A program made the translations under genes and the position numbers. Source: MM2 sp035460165 (lineage in GTDB: Bacteria; Pseudomonadota; Gammaproteobacteria; Burkholderiales; Methylophilaceae). From it: a stretch of DNA of 64,000 bases. Where the stretch lies: the NCBI GenBank assembly GCA_035460165.1, contig DATHWW010000013.1, forward strand, positions 102,477 through 166,476, in the 5' to 3' direction. Positions 1-7,797 of the stretch are shown here, piece after piece (within the stretch, counting starts at the first letter, position 1; each line of letters begins with the position of its first letter). The notes below the pieces were generated by a model, which ran no database searches, was not told the origin of the DNA, and saw nothing but the letters and a program-made list of their open reading frames with translations.

Positions 1-287
1 TGAATGTGTACGAAATCGCCAACCGCGACGTTGAGAACTGGCTGAAAGCCGTAATGGCACCGATGGAGTCACAGGTCCGCGAGCAGCAATTGCAACTGCG
101 CCGCCGCATGGAAAGCATCAAGCGCATCTACAAGGCGACTGACACGCTGGAGGACCGCATCGCTGAGCTGGAGAGCTTTGAGCAGGGCATCCGCAACCAG
201 ATCGCCGACCTCAAGGTAATCCGCCAGCACATCGGCAATGCGTTGGCCTTTGAGGAACAACCGACGCCCGAGGTGCTGGCGGCATGA
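1..287 (+). CDS. C-terminal fragment of a coiled-coil protein, possibly dynamin-like GTPase
   Basis: The frame is open to the left edge, so this is probably the tail of a longer protein and not a complete gene. A GTG at 6 would give 93 residues, but no ribosome binding site can be seen. The visible part is charged and helical, with heptad-like stretches over residues 20-75 (QLRRRMESIKRI, LEDRIAELESFEQ). The segment WLKAVMAPMESQVREQQLQL resembles, from memory, the C-terminal ends of betaproteobacterial dynamin-family proteins; that assignment is an inference. The stop overlaps the ATG of ccoS (ATGA), so the two are translationally coupled. Confidence 0.5.
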   Translation, partial: NVYEIANRDVENWLKAVMAPMESQVREQQLQLRRRMESIKRIYKATDTLEDRIAELESFEQGIRNQIADLKVIRQHIGNALAFEEQPTPEVLAA

Positions 288-487
288 CCGGCAATCTTCT
301 TTTCCTCTTCGGCTTGACGCTTGTTTTTGTAGGCGCTGCGGTGGTTGGCGTATTGTGGGCGATCAAGTCCGGTCAGTTCGACGATCTCGAAGGGCCAGCG
401 CAGAGAATATTGATGGACGACGACGATCCGATGATCCCGTTTCAGCGCTTGAAATCGGATAACGAAACGAATAAAATAAGACAGTGA
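284..487 (+). CDS. ccoS: cbb3-type cytochrome oxidase assembly protein CcoS
   Basis: A 67-residue protein with one N-terminal membrane segment (residues 4-26, LFLFGLTLVFVGAAVVGVLW). It is followed by the CcoS signature SGQFDDLEGPAQRILMDDD. CcoS is needed for maturation of the cbb3-type terminal oxidase, acting with the CcoI copper-transporting ATPase in the inner membrane. The length fits the family and the start overlaps the upstream stop. No ccoNOQP, ccoG, ccoH or ccoI is visible here; they may lie left of the window or elsewhere. Confidence 0.88.
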   Translation: MTGNLLFLFGLTLVFVGAAVVGVLWAIKSGQFDDLEGPAQRILMDDDDPMIPFQRLKSDNETNKIRQ

Positions 488-514
488 TATCTTTATTGAG
501 GTTAGGGATTTGAA

Positions 515-610
515 ATGCACATGTTCACTTGGGAAAACCTGCCGATGACCGTTATCGTCGGTTTGATCGTCTGGTCCTGGATTGCGTTTTTCTCTGTGAT
601 TCTGGCTTGA
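515..610 (+). CDS. Small single-pass membrane peptide (31 aa)
   Basis: A short frame starting at ATG 515 (or ATG 521). It reads MHMFTWENLPM and then a hydrophobic helix (VIVGLIVWSWIAFFSVIL), ending two residues later. A GAGG lies about 13 nt upstream. It sits 27 bp after ccoS and just before a strong terminator, so it would be the last gene of the ccoS transcript. I do not recognise a family. The position suggests a small oxidase-associated or assembly subunit, but this is inference. Confidence 0.5.
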   Translation: MHMFTWENLPMTVIVGLIVWSWIAFFSVILA

Positions 611-628
611 TGACGCGGTACTCAGAAT

Positions 629-659
629 AAAAAAAGGCTGCAGACGCAGCCTTTTTTAT
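629..659. terminator. Bidirectional rho-independent terminator
   Basis: Stem GGCTGC (636-641) / GCAGCC (646-651) with loop AGAC, flanked by an A-run on the left and a T-run on the right. It can end the ccoS transcript on the plus strand and the rpoH transcript on the minus strand. Confidence 0.85.
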
Positions 660-678
660 TGGGTAACTTCCGCACAAA

Positions 679-1536
679 TTACATCGCTGCGCCGATAATC
701 CCCTTCATTTTTTGCATCGCCTTTTGTTCAATCTGGCGGATCCGCTCTGCGGAAACGCCATATTCAGCGGCCAGCTCGTGCAACGTGGCGCTGCCATCGT
801 CCTTCAGCCAGCGTGCCTCGACTATGCGGCGGCTGCGATCATCCAGGCTGTTCAATGCAGCTTCCAGGCCGATGGTTTGCCGCATCTCGATCTGCTGGTC
901 GGCCAGCATTTCCGAAGGCTCTGGACGGTGGTCTTCGAGGTAGGCTATCGGGCTCCAGCTTTCTTCGCCATCATCTTCGCCGTGGGATTCCAGCGCGATG
1001 TCCTGGCCGCCCATGCGGGACTCCATTTCAATCACTTCTTCCGGTTTAACCTTGAGTTCGCGCGCGATTTCTCTTACTTCGTCAGGATGCAGGCTGCCGC
1101 TATGGGTCTTCATGCTGCGCAGGTTAAAGAACAGTTTGCGCTGTGCCTTGGTGGTCGCGACCTTGACCAAGCGCCAATTGCGCAGAATGAATTCGTGGAT
1201 TTCAGCCTTGATCCAGTGCACAGCAAATGAAACCAGCCGCACGCCGCGCTCGGGGTCGAAACGGCGCACCGCTTTCATCAGTCCGATATTTCCTTCCTGG
1301 ATCAGGTCGGCCTGCGGCAGACCATATCCGGAGTAGCCACGCGCGATGCTGACTACCAGCCGCAGATGCGAAAGAATCAACTGCTTGGCCGCTTCCAAAT
1401 CGTTGTCGCGTTGCAGGCGGGTTGCATAGTCGTACTCCGCTTCTGCGCTAAGCACAGGAAAGGAGCGGATCGTTTGCATGTAACGATCGATACTTTCAAC
1501 TGCCGATGGCATCGGTAAAGACAGGGAATAACTCAT
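679..1536 (-). CDS. rpoH: Heat-shock sigma factor RpoH (sigma-32)
   Basis: A 285-residue sigma-70-family protein that directs RNA polymerase to heat-shock promoters. Region 2 is clear (DLIQEGNIGLMKAVRRFDPE, then the -10 recognition segment). The RpoH box QRKLFFNLR, diagnostic for sigma-32, follows. Region 4 ends with an HTH (HELAAEYGVSAERIRQIEQK). Longer frames start at 1566 or 1578, but the ATG at 1536 has a strong GGGAGG 11 nt upstream and gives MSYSLSLPMPSAVESIDRYM, matching the normal length. The CIRCE element lies 32-58 bp before this start, so HrcA control is likely. The gene ends at a terminator shared with ccoS. Confidence 0.97.
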   Translation of the reverse strand: MSYSLSLPMPSAVESIDRYMQTIRSFPVLSAEAEYDYATRLQRDNDLEAAKQLILSHLRLVVSIARGYSGYGLPQADLIQEGNIGLMKAVRRFDPERGVRLVSFAVHWIKAEIHEFILRNWRLVKVATTKAQRKLFFNLRSMKTHSGSLHPDEVREIARELKVKPEEVIEMESRMGGQDIALESHGEDDGEESWSPIAYLEDHRPEPSEMLADQQIEMRQTIGLEAALNSLDDRSRRIVEARWLKDDGSATLHELAAEYGVSAERIRQIEQKAMQKMKGIIGAAM

Positions 1537-1567
1537 TGCGTTTTCAACCTCCCGGGTTTTGGCCATT

Positions 1568-1594
1568 TTAGCACTCACAATTGGAGAGTGCCAG
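1568..1594 (-). promoter_or_regulatory. CIRCE element (HrcA operator) upstream of rpoH
   Basis: On the plus strand, TTAGCACTC (1568-1576), 9 nt, then GAGTGCCAG (1586-1594). The consensus is TTAGCACTC-N9-GAGTGCTAA, so one half-site is perfect and the other matches at 7 of 9 positions with exact spacing. HrcA binds CIRCE as a heat-sensitive repressor, and hrcA is at 40979-41998. The placement implies repression of rpoH. Confidence 0.8.
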
Positions 1595-1902
1595 CGACTA
1601 AAAGTTCTTAAAAACGAGCGGATGTTTTAGTGACAAACGTCGTGAATTTTTTTTCGGGCGCTGTAAATCAACCGGATTACCAGTCGAGTTTGAGGTGGGT
1701 CTTTTTTTAATAAGAAAAACATATATTCATATTGGTTGTAATTATTGGACTACAAATTCCCAAGGAAATATAACCTCCTGAGGATATACAAAGGAAGAGG
1801 TTGTCGTGCCACATCTAGCGGAGGGAAAGCCCGGGGACCTGAAAGGCATTCCTCAAAAATTGATCCGCGAATATCAGGCATTCAATAGGAGAGCTACTGA
1901 CA
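1595..1902. other. Intergenic region, rpoH promoter side
   Basis: About 310 bp between the rpoH operator and the chemoreceptor terminator. The part at 1600-1760 is AT-rich with several T/A runs and presumably carries rpoH promoters read on the minus strand, though no clean -35/-10 pair could be fixed. A short GTG frame from 1806 runs through the chemoreceptor terminator and is not credible. I see no RNA gene here. Confidence 0.5.
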
Positions 1903-1930
1903 TAAAAAAGGCCTGGCATTGCCAGGCCTT
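1903..1930 (-). terminator. Terminator of the chemoreceptor gene
   Basis: Stem GGCCTGGC (1910-1917) / GCCAGGCC (1921-1928) with loop ATT. On the minus strand it is followed by a run of T's, just after the chemoreceptor stop codon. Confidence 0.85.
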
Positions 1931-1951
1931 ACGGATATCAGCTTAAAAACG

Positions 1952-3580
1952 TTAAAGTGAAAAGCGATGCGTTGATTCGTCCAGAGATATCGCAAGCGTT
2001 TGCAAACGTTCAGCTGAGCCGTTCATTTGTACTACAGCCAAATTGGTTCGTTCTGTCATTTGAGCAATCCGTTCCACATTGACAGCAATCTGTTCGCTTG
2101 CTTGGCTCTGTTCGCGTAGCGCATTGGAGATATCGGCGACAGTTCTGTTCACCTGCTCTGCTTCAGTATGCAGCTCGGCCGCAGCGATGCCTGCACTTCT
2201 TGCGTATTCCATTCCGCTTGCGACGCGCGTGACGGCGCCATCTATCCTTTGTACCGTCTTTGCCGTGTGCGCTTGAATCGTGGCTATCGTTCCGGAGATC
2301 TCTTGGGTTGATTGCGTGGTACGTTCAGCCAGTTTGCGCACCTCATCGGCTACCACAGCAAAACCGCGGCCCTGCTCGCCTGCCCGGGCAGCTTCGATGG
2401 CAGCGTTGAGCGCCAGCAAATTTGTCTGCTCGGCAACTTCCTTGATCACATCGACGATGGCTGAAATTTGTTGCGACTGCTGGTCGAGCTCAGCCAATTG
2501 AGTTGCGAACTCGGTGACAGACACGGAAATTTCCTGCATCTCATCCAATGTGTTCTGGATGGCCCTGCTGTTTTGCAGAGAAAGTGCAGCGGAATGCTCC
2601 ACTTTGGTACGTGCTTCGCCCGCATGTTCCGACAATTGCTGGATACCGACCGTCATCTGTTCAACGGCAGAAGCCATGGATGCCGCGGATTCGCTTTGAA
2701 CGCTTGATCCATCAGCTACTTCTGCAGTCGCATCAGTCAATGCATTTGCCGCCTCTGTCAGTGCCCCGGCATTTTGCTGCATCGTTCCGGCGGTGGCTTG
2801 TAATTGGGATTGCATTTGTGCAAGCGCACGCATCAGCCTGGAGATTTCATTCTTGCCATCAGACTTCACATCGATCGTGTTGCGCAGGTTACCGCGAGCG
2901 ATTTCATTTGCCACGGCTACGGCTTTTTCAATAGGTGGAATGATGGATCCAAATATCGCGCGTGATAGCCAGAGACCAACAATTAAGGTTGTAACCCCTA
3001 GTACCAGATTGAGTGTGAATCCTTGGGAAACGCTGTCTTCAGCTCTTTTTGCGCTTTCGTCAAATTTTGCGCCATTGACCGATGCAAGCTCATTCAGACT
3101 GTTGAGATAGCCGTCCAAATAATTTTGGAGTTGAGGAATCATTTTGCCAGATACATCTGCAGTACCTGTTGCCTTGACCATCGCCACATATTCCTTACGT
3201 ACTTCGGTATAAGTCTTTCGGGCTGTCAAAACTTGCTCTAATAAGCGCTGTTCTTCACTGTCGCTTATTTGGTGCTTCAGGAAGTCGAATTGTGCAGTAA
3301 TACCAGCGCTGTTTTTTTCCATCGCAGCGGTAATGGAGGCGATGGTTTCAGGGTCGGTAATCTGCGTCAGATAAAGCGTATTAATCCAGTTTTTCTGCAC
3401 AGCTTCTCGTATTTGATGAGTGCTGTCGATAATGGGATATTCGCTTTTTGCCATACGCACAATATCGTTCCGCATGGTGGATGTATTGAACAGGCTATAG
3501 CCAATGGCGGCACTTAGGGCAAAAAAACCAAACAGTATGATCCCTATCAGACGAACACGGATGGACAGCTCCTGCAGCAA
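1952..3580 (-). CDS. Methyl-accepting chemotaxis protein
   Basis: A 542-residue transmembrane chemoreceptor. It has an N-terminal membrane helix (residues 9-30), a periplasmic four-helix-bundle-type sensor (about 31-185), a second membrane helix (about 188-210), a HAMP domain and a long cytoplasmic coiled coil. The kinase-control hairpin tip is canonical (EVAEQTNLLALNAAIEAARA, then GEQGRGFAVVADEVRKLAE). There is no C-terminal CheR-tethering pentapeptide, as it ends STHRFSL. The start is TTG, fixed by a near-perfect AAAGGAGG 7 nt upstream. It is a single gene with its own terminator and no che genes nearby. The ligand cannot be told from sequence. Confidence 0.93.
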   Translation of the reverse strand: MLQELSIRVRLIGIILFGFFALSAAIGYSLFNTSTMRNDIVRMAKSEYPIIDSTHQIREAVQKNWINTLYLTQITDPETIASITAAMEKNSAGITAQFDFLKHQISDSEEQRLLEQVLTARKTYTEVRKEYVAMVKATGTADVSGKMIPQLQNYLDGYLNSLNELASVNGAKFDESAKRAEDSVSQGFTLNLVLGVTTLIVGLWLSRAIFGSIIPPIEKAVAVANEIARGNLRNTIDVKSDGKNEISRLMRALAQMQSQLQATAGTMQQNAGALTEAANALTDATAEVADGSSVQSESAASMASAVEQMTVGIQQLSEHAGEARTKVEHSAALSLQNSRAIQNTLDEMQEISVSVTEFATQLAELDQQSQQISAIVDVIKEVAEQTNLLALNAAIEAARAGEQGRGFAVVADEVRKLAERTTQSTQEISGTIATIQAHTAKTVQRIDGAVTRVASGMEYARSAGIAAAELHTEAEQVNRTVADISNALREQSQASEQIAVNVERIAQMTERTNLAVVQMNGSAERLQTLAISLDESTHRFSL

Positions 3581-3801
3581 GATTAGCCTCCTTTAATTAA
3601 TGGTATTTTATTGAATTATTTATGTTTTCACTTGTTCGGTGATTCTACCTATGTTTGGGTGAAAGTTAACAAGGAAGCCCTTGGAAATATATTTCGATAC
3701 TTACAGCTCGCGGAAATGTGAAATTTAAACTGCATGCAGACGACGGAATCGTTGTCTAAATTGTATGGATCAACTCTTGATTGACGAAAGGAGCGGTCAT
3801 T

Positions 3802-5112
3802 ATGTCCAAGCTTACGGTTAATGTTATTGCTGGCATATTATTCATTGGCCTGACGGCTTGCAGCGAAATGGCCAAACTCCCTTCGCAGGCCGATACCGGT
3901 CCCCGGCCGACGCTGCTGCAACCCAAGCGCACACTGATTCCTACCGTTCATGTTGCCACCGCGAAAGGATGGCCCCCAGGTGCTGCGCCCCAGGCGGCGG
4001 CAGGATTGGCGGTCACGATTTATGCCGATTCGCTCGATCATCCACGCTGGCTGTACGTTCTGCCCAATGGCGACGTGCTGGTGGCCGAAACGAATTCAGC
4101 TCCGCGAAGTGCTAAAGGCATACGGGCGCGCTTCATGAGTATGTTCATGAAGCGTGCGGGCGCTGCCACGCCCAGCGCAAACCGTATTACCTTGTTGCGC
4201 GATACTGACGGGGATGGCGTGGGCGAAACGCGGCAAGTCTTTTTGCAGGGTTTGAACTCACCGTTCGGCATGGCACTGGTAGGGAACGATTTTTATGTCG
4301 CCAACACCGACGCCATATGGCGGTACCCTTATCGTGAAGGCCAAACGACATTGACTGCAGGCGGCACCAAGCTCGTCGACCTTCCGGCCGGCGGACCGAA
4401 TTATCATTGGACCAAGAACCTACTGGCCAGTCGCGACGGGAAAAAGCTTTATGTAACGGCGGGCTCTAACAGCAATGTCGCCGAAGGCGGTATGGAAAAC
4501 GAGAAGGAGCGGGCATCTATCCTGGAGGTCGACCTTGCTACTGGCCGCAAACAAATATTCGCTTCCGGGCTGCGCAATCCGAACGGTCTCGCCTGGCATC
4601 CGCGTACCGGCGCATTGTGGACGGTCGTCAACGAACGCGACGAGCTAGGCAGCGATCTCGTCCCTGACTACCTGACTTCGGTGAGGGATGGAGGGTTCTA
4701 TGGCTGGCCTTACAGCTATTACGGCCGACATGTCGACGCGCGTGTCGAACCGCAGCGACCGGATCTCGTCGCGCGTGCCACCGTTCCCGACTATGCGCTC
4801 GGTGCGCACGTCGCAGCGTTGGGCCTGGCATTTTACGAAGACGGGCCATTGCCCCAGCAATATCATGGCGGTGCCTTCATCGGCTTGCATGGTTCCTGGA
4901 ACCGGAGGCCGTTGAGCGGCTACAAGGTAGTTTTCGTGCCGTTCCGGGACGGCAAGCCATCCGGCCTGCCGCAGGATGTCCTCACCGGTTTCGTCAATGA
5001 AAAAGATGAAGCTTACGGGCGCCCGGTGGGAGTGGCCGTGGACAAGACTGGAGCGCTGCTGGTGGCGGACGATGTAGGCAATGCGATATGGCGGGTTACG
5101 CCTGCCCAATAA
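3802..5112 (+). CDS. Lipoprotein PQQ-type sugar/sorbosone dehydrogenase (beta-propeller)
   Basis: A 436-residue protein of the glucose/sorbosone dehydrogenase family, whose members are periplasmic PQQ-dependent enzymes oxidising sugars or aldoses. It has a lipoprotein signal (IAGILFIGLTAC, lipobox Cys20). Propeller motifs follow: HPRWLYVLPNGDVLVAETN, RDTDGDGVGETRQVFLQGL, FASGLRNPNGLAWHPRTG, GLHGSWNRRPLSGYKVVF and GRPVGVAVDKTGALLVADD. The ATG at 3802 is preferred over an upstream TTG (3781) because AAAGGAG sits about 10 nt before it and the signal peptide then begins the protein. It is divergent from the chemoreceptor. Substrate and actual PQQ use are unknown, and no pqq genes are in the window. 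Confidence 0.85.
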   Translation: MSKLTVNVIAGILFIGLTACSEMAKLPSQADTGPRPTLLQPKRTLIPTVHVATAKGWPPGAAPQAAAGLAVTIYADSLDHPRWLYVLPNGDVLVAETNSAPRSAKGIRARFMSMFMKRAGAATPSANRITLLRDTDGDGVGETRQVFLQGLNSPFGMALVGNDFYVANTDAIWRYPYREGQTTLTAGGTKLVDLPAGGPNYHWTKNLLASRDGKKLYVTAGSNSNVAEGGMENEKERASILEVDLATGRKQIFASGLRNPNGLAWHPRTGALWTVVNERDELGSDLVPDYLTSVRDGGFYGWPYSYYGRHVDARVEPQRPDLVARATVPDYALGAHVAALGLAFYEDGPLPQQYHGGAFIGLHGSWNRRPLSGYKVVFVPFRDGKPSGLPQDVLTGFVNEKDEAYGRPVGVAVDKTGALLVADDVGNAIWRVTPAQ

Positions 5113-5128
5113 TTGGCTTTAGCGCTGC

Positions 5129-6040
5129 TTAATAGCTTTCGATATCTGCGAGCGCCCGGTTAACGGCGACGTAGGAGCCGATCCAGCCCAACAGCGCCGA
5201 GCCGCCTACCAGTGCGAGACTGACGTCGGCGGTCGGCATCACCAAGCCGAAGTCGGAGGCATACAACCGCGCCAGTTCGGCGACCGACTCATTGAACAGC
5301 CAGACCGCGCCAGCCAATATCAGCAACGCCGCCAGGCCGCCGCCTATGCCGTAAAGCGTGCCGGCGTATAGAAATGGACGGCGGATAAAGCGGTCGGTCG
5401 CGCCGATCAGACGGCTCAATTCGATTTCTTCGCGCTGGGTGGCGATTTGCAGGCGGATGCTGTTGCCGGTGATGATCAACAGCGCGAAGCCCAGCAATCC
5501 TGCAATGACCAGCACCAGTTTGTTGCCGAGCTCCAGCAATCCGTGCAAACGCTTGATCCAGGCGGCATCCAGTTGTGCATGCTCCACGCCCGGCCATTGC
5601 TGCATTTCCTGCTGCATTTTCTCTATTGAGGCCGGGTCGCCGACCTTGGCCTCGATCACATAGGCATCGGGCAGCGGGTTCTGCTCCAGCCCGCCGGTGA
5701 TCTCCGCCAGCCCCGTGCTCTGCTGCATTTCTTGCCAGGCTGCATCGCGGCTAACGAAACGGTAAGTCGCGACGCCTGCATGCTTTTCCAGACGCGCGTC
5801 GATTTCTTTTATCTGATCTTGCGGAGCGTTCATCGCGAGGAACAGGCTGATTTGCGGTGCGGTCTGGAAGCCGCCGGCGAGGCGCTGGAGATTTTCCAGT
5901 GCGACGTAGAGCATCGCAGGCAACGACAGCGTGACGCCGATGACCGCGATCATCATCAGCAATGCCAACGGGGCGCGGCGCATGCGGTCGGCGACCAGCG
6001 AAAAAGTCAGGCGATGCTGCGCAAGCATTTGGCCGATCAT
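5129..6040 (-). CDS. ftsX: Cell division ABC transporter permease FtsX
   Basis: A 303-residue membrane protein with four expected helices: one near residue 30 and three in the C-terminal half (for example LVLVIAGLLGFALLIITGNS). A periplasmic loop lies between the first two. FtsX pairs with FtsE at the septum and activates peptidoglycan hydrolases through periplasmic partners. Its ATG overlaps the ftsE stop by 4 bp, and the order ftsY-ftsE-ftsX is the classic one. Length and topology are normal. It converges on the beta-propeller gene, and I see no obvious terminator in the 16-bp gap. Confidence 0.95.
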   Translation of the reverse strand: MIGQMLAQHRLTFSLVADRMRRAPLALLMMIAVIGVTLSLPAMLYVALENLQRLAGGFQTAPQISLFLAMNAPQDQIKEIDARLEKHAGVATYRFVSRDAAWQEMQQSTGLAEITGGLEQNPLPDAYVIEAKVGDPASIEKMQQEMQQWPGVEHAQLDAAWIKRLHGLLELGNKLVLVIAGLLGFALLIITGNSIRLQIATQREEIELSRLIGATDRFIRRPFLYAGTLYGIGGGLAALLILAGAVWLFNESVAELARLYASDFGLVMPTADVSLALVGGSALLGWIGSYVAVNRALADIESY

Positions 6041-6687
6041 CGCAGTTCTCCCTGCGCCAGATGCAGCGTACGCCCGTTAAGTTCCGTGCTGCCGTTTGCG
6101 TCGTGCGTGGCGATCAGCACGGTGACGCCGACCTGATGGAAGGAATGGAAAAGCTTCATGATTTCAGACGCATAGGTTTCGTCGAGGTTGGCAGTCGGTT
6201 CGTCCGCGATCAAAATCGCCGGCCGGCTGACGACCGCGCGGGCGATGGCGAGCCGCTGCTGCTCGCCGCCTGACAAGGTAATCGGCATCGCTTTTTCGCG
6301 ACTCAGCAGTCCAACCTTGTCCAATGCGGCGCGAATGCGCTTGCCGGCTTCATGGCCGATGACGCCATTGATATGCAGCGGTAGGGCGACATTGTCGAAC
6401 ACGGTGCGGTCGTACAGCAGCTTGTGATCCTGGAACACCAGCCCGAATTTGCGCCGCAGGAAGGGCACGGCCGCGCGGCGCAGTTTGCTGACGTTCTGGT
6501 TGCCGATCAAGACGGTACCGGCGGTGGGACGTTCCAGTGCCGCAATGAGTTTCAAGAGTGTGCTTTTACCGGCACCCGAATGGCCGGTGACGAATACCAG
6601 CTCGCCTTTTTCGATTTCGAAGGAAAGATTTTTTAAAGCCTCGTAACCACCTGGATACAGCTTGCCGACGCGGTCGAACTTGATCAC
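6037..6687 (-). CDS. ftsE: Cell division ABC transporter ATPase FtsE
   Basis: A 216-residue ABC ATPase. Walker A is GHSGAGKST, the signature is LSGGEQQR, Walker B is ILIADEPTANLD, and the switch histidine is in ATHD. FtsE powers FtsX in divisome control of cell-wall hydrolysis. It overlaps ftsY upstream and ftsX downstream by 4 bp each, so the three genes form one coupled operon. Length and motifs are standard. Confidence 0.97.
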   Translation of the reverse strand: MIKFDRVGKLYPGGYEALKNLSFEIEKGELVFVTGHSGAGKSTLLKLIAALERPTAGTVLIGNQNVSKLRRAAVPFLRRKFGLVFQDHKLLYDRTVFDNVALPLHINGVIGHEAGKRIRAALDKVGLLSREKAMPITLSGGEQQRLAIARAVVSRPAILIADEPTANLDETYASEIMKLFHSFHQVGVTVLIATHDANGSTELNGRTLHLAQGELR

Positions 6688-7643
6688 GAGAACAGCGCCT
6701 CCACGAATTCCTTGGCGTCGAACGGCTGCAAATCGTCGAGTTGCTCGCCCACCCCAATGAAGCGAATCGGAATCGGCCGTTCCTTGGCGATGGCGGCAAT
6801 CACTCCGCCACGCGCGGTGCCGTCCAGTTTGGTCAGCGCCAGCCCGGTGACGCCGAGCGCATCGTCGAAGGCCTTGACCTGTGCGATGGCGTTCTGGCCG
6901 GTGTTGGCGTCCAGCACCAGCAGTATTTCGTGTGGGGCGCCGGGGTAGGCCTTGTCGATCACGCGCTTCACCTTGCGGATCTCTTCCATCAGGTTGAGCT
7001 GGGTCGGCAGGCGTCCGGCGGTATCGGCCAGCACCACATCGATGCCGCGTGCCTTGGCGGCATTGACCGCATCGAAAATCACCGCGGCCGGATCGCCGCC
7101 GGTTTGTGCAATGACCTGTACCTGATTGCGCTCACCCCATTCGGCAAGCTGTTCGCGGGCAGCGGCACGGAAGGTGTCGCCGGCGGCAATCAGCACGGAT
7201 TTGCCTTCGGCCTGCAGTCGCCACGCCAGTTTGCCTATGGTCGTGGTCTTGCCGGCGCCGTTGACGCCGGCCAGCATGATTACGTAAGGCTTGTGCGTGC
7301 CGGTTTCCAGCGGCTGCGCCAGGGGTTCCAGCAATCCGGTCAGCGCTTGTTGCAATGCTTCGCGCAACTGGGTGGTGTCGGTCAGGTGCTGGCGTTTTAC
7401 CGTGGTGCGCACCTGTTCCAGCAGTGCTTGCGTCGCGCTGACGCCGACATCGGCGGTGAGCAGAATGGATTCGAGCTCTTCGTAGACCTCTTCGTCGATC
7501 TTGCCCCCGCCGAACAGTCCGCCGAGCTGATTGCCCAGTTGGGTGCGGGTGCGAGTGAGCCCTTGCTTGAGCCGTTCGGTCCAACTGGCCTTGGATTCCG
7601 GGGAAGGGGATTCGTCCTTGTTCTTTTTGAAGAAATTAAGCAT
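6684..7643 (-). CDS. ftsY: Signal recognition particle receptor FtsY
   Basis: A 319-residue SRP GTPase that docks ribosome-SRP complexes at the membrane for co-translational insertion. It has a short acidic/basic N-terminal part, an N domain of about residues 45-115, and a G domain with GVNGAGKTTTIGKLA (126-140), DTAGR, TKLDGTARGG and GVGEQLDDL. The A domain is short, as often seen outside enterics. It is the first gene of the ftsYEX operon and is divergent from the M16 peptidase genes. Confidence 0.97.
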   Translation of the reverse strand: MLNFFKKNKDESPSPESKASWTERLKQGLTRTRTQLGNQLGGLFGGGKIDEEVYEELESILLTADVGVSATQALLEQVRTTVKRQHLTDTTQLREALQQALTGLLEPLAQPLETGTHKPYVIMLAGVNGAGKTTTIGKLAWRLQAEGKSVLIAAGDTFRAAAREQLAEWGERNQVQVIAQTGGDPAAVIFDAVNAAKARGIDVVLADTAGRLPTQLNLMEEIRKVKRVIDKAYPGAPHEILLVLDANTGQNAIAQVKAFDDALGVTGLALTKLDGTARGGVIAAIAKERPIPIRFIGVGEQLDDLQPFDAKEFVEALFS

Positions 7644-7769
7644 GGGGCTATTTTATTCGGAATGGGAGCTGCACGCTAATCCGAACTTGAAACAGGGTGC
7701 AGCGGTCAGAGAGCTGTCTGTCAGTTTGCGCGGCGCACTTGCGCCGGGGAGGGCTGCGCGCTGAACAGG

Positions 7770-7775
7770 TATAAT
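7770..7775 (+). promoter_or_regulatory. Candidate -10 box for the M16 peptidase operon
   Basis: A TATAAT hexamer lies 23 bp before the GTG start at 7798, in the divergent ftsY/M16 gap. No good -35 is seen at 16-18 bp spacing, so the promoter assignment is tentative. Confidence 0.35.
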
Positions 7776-7797
7776 CGACGAAAAACGGAGAATTGAC

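Noticed and set aside
1806..1945. Short GTG frame in the rpoH-chemoreceptor gap with GGAAGAGG upstream
   Set aside because: It reads through the chemoreceptor terminator stem and resembles no protein family.
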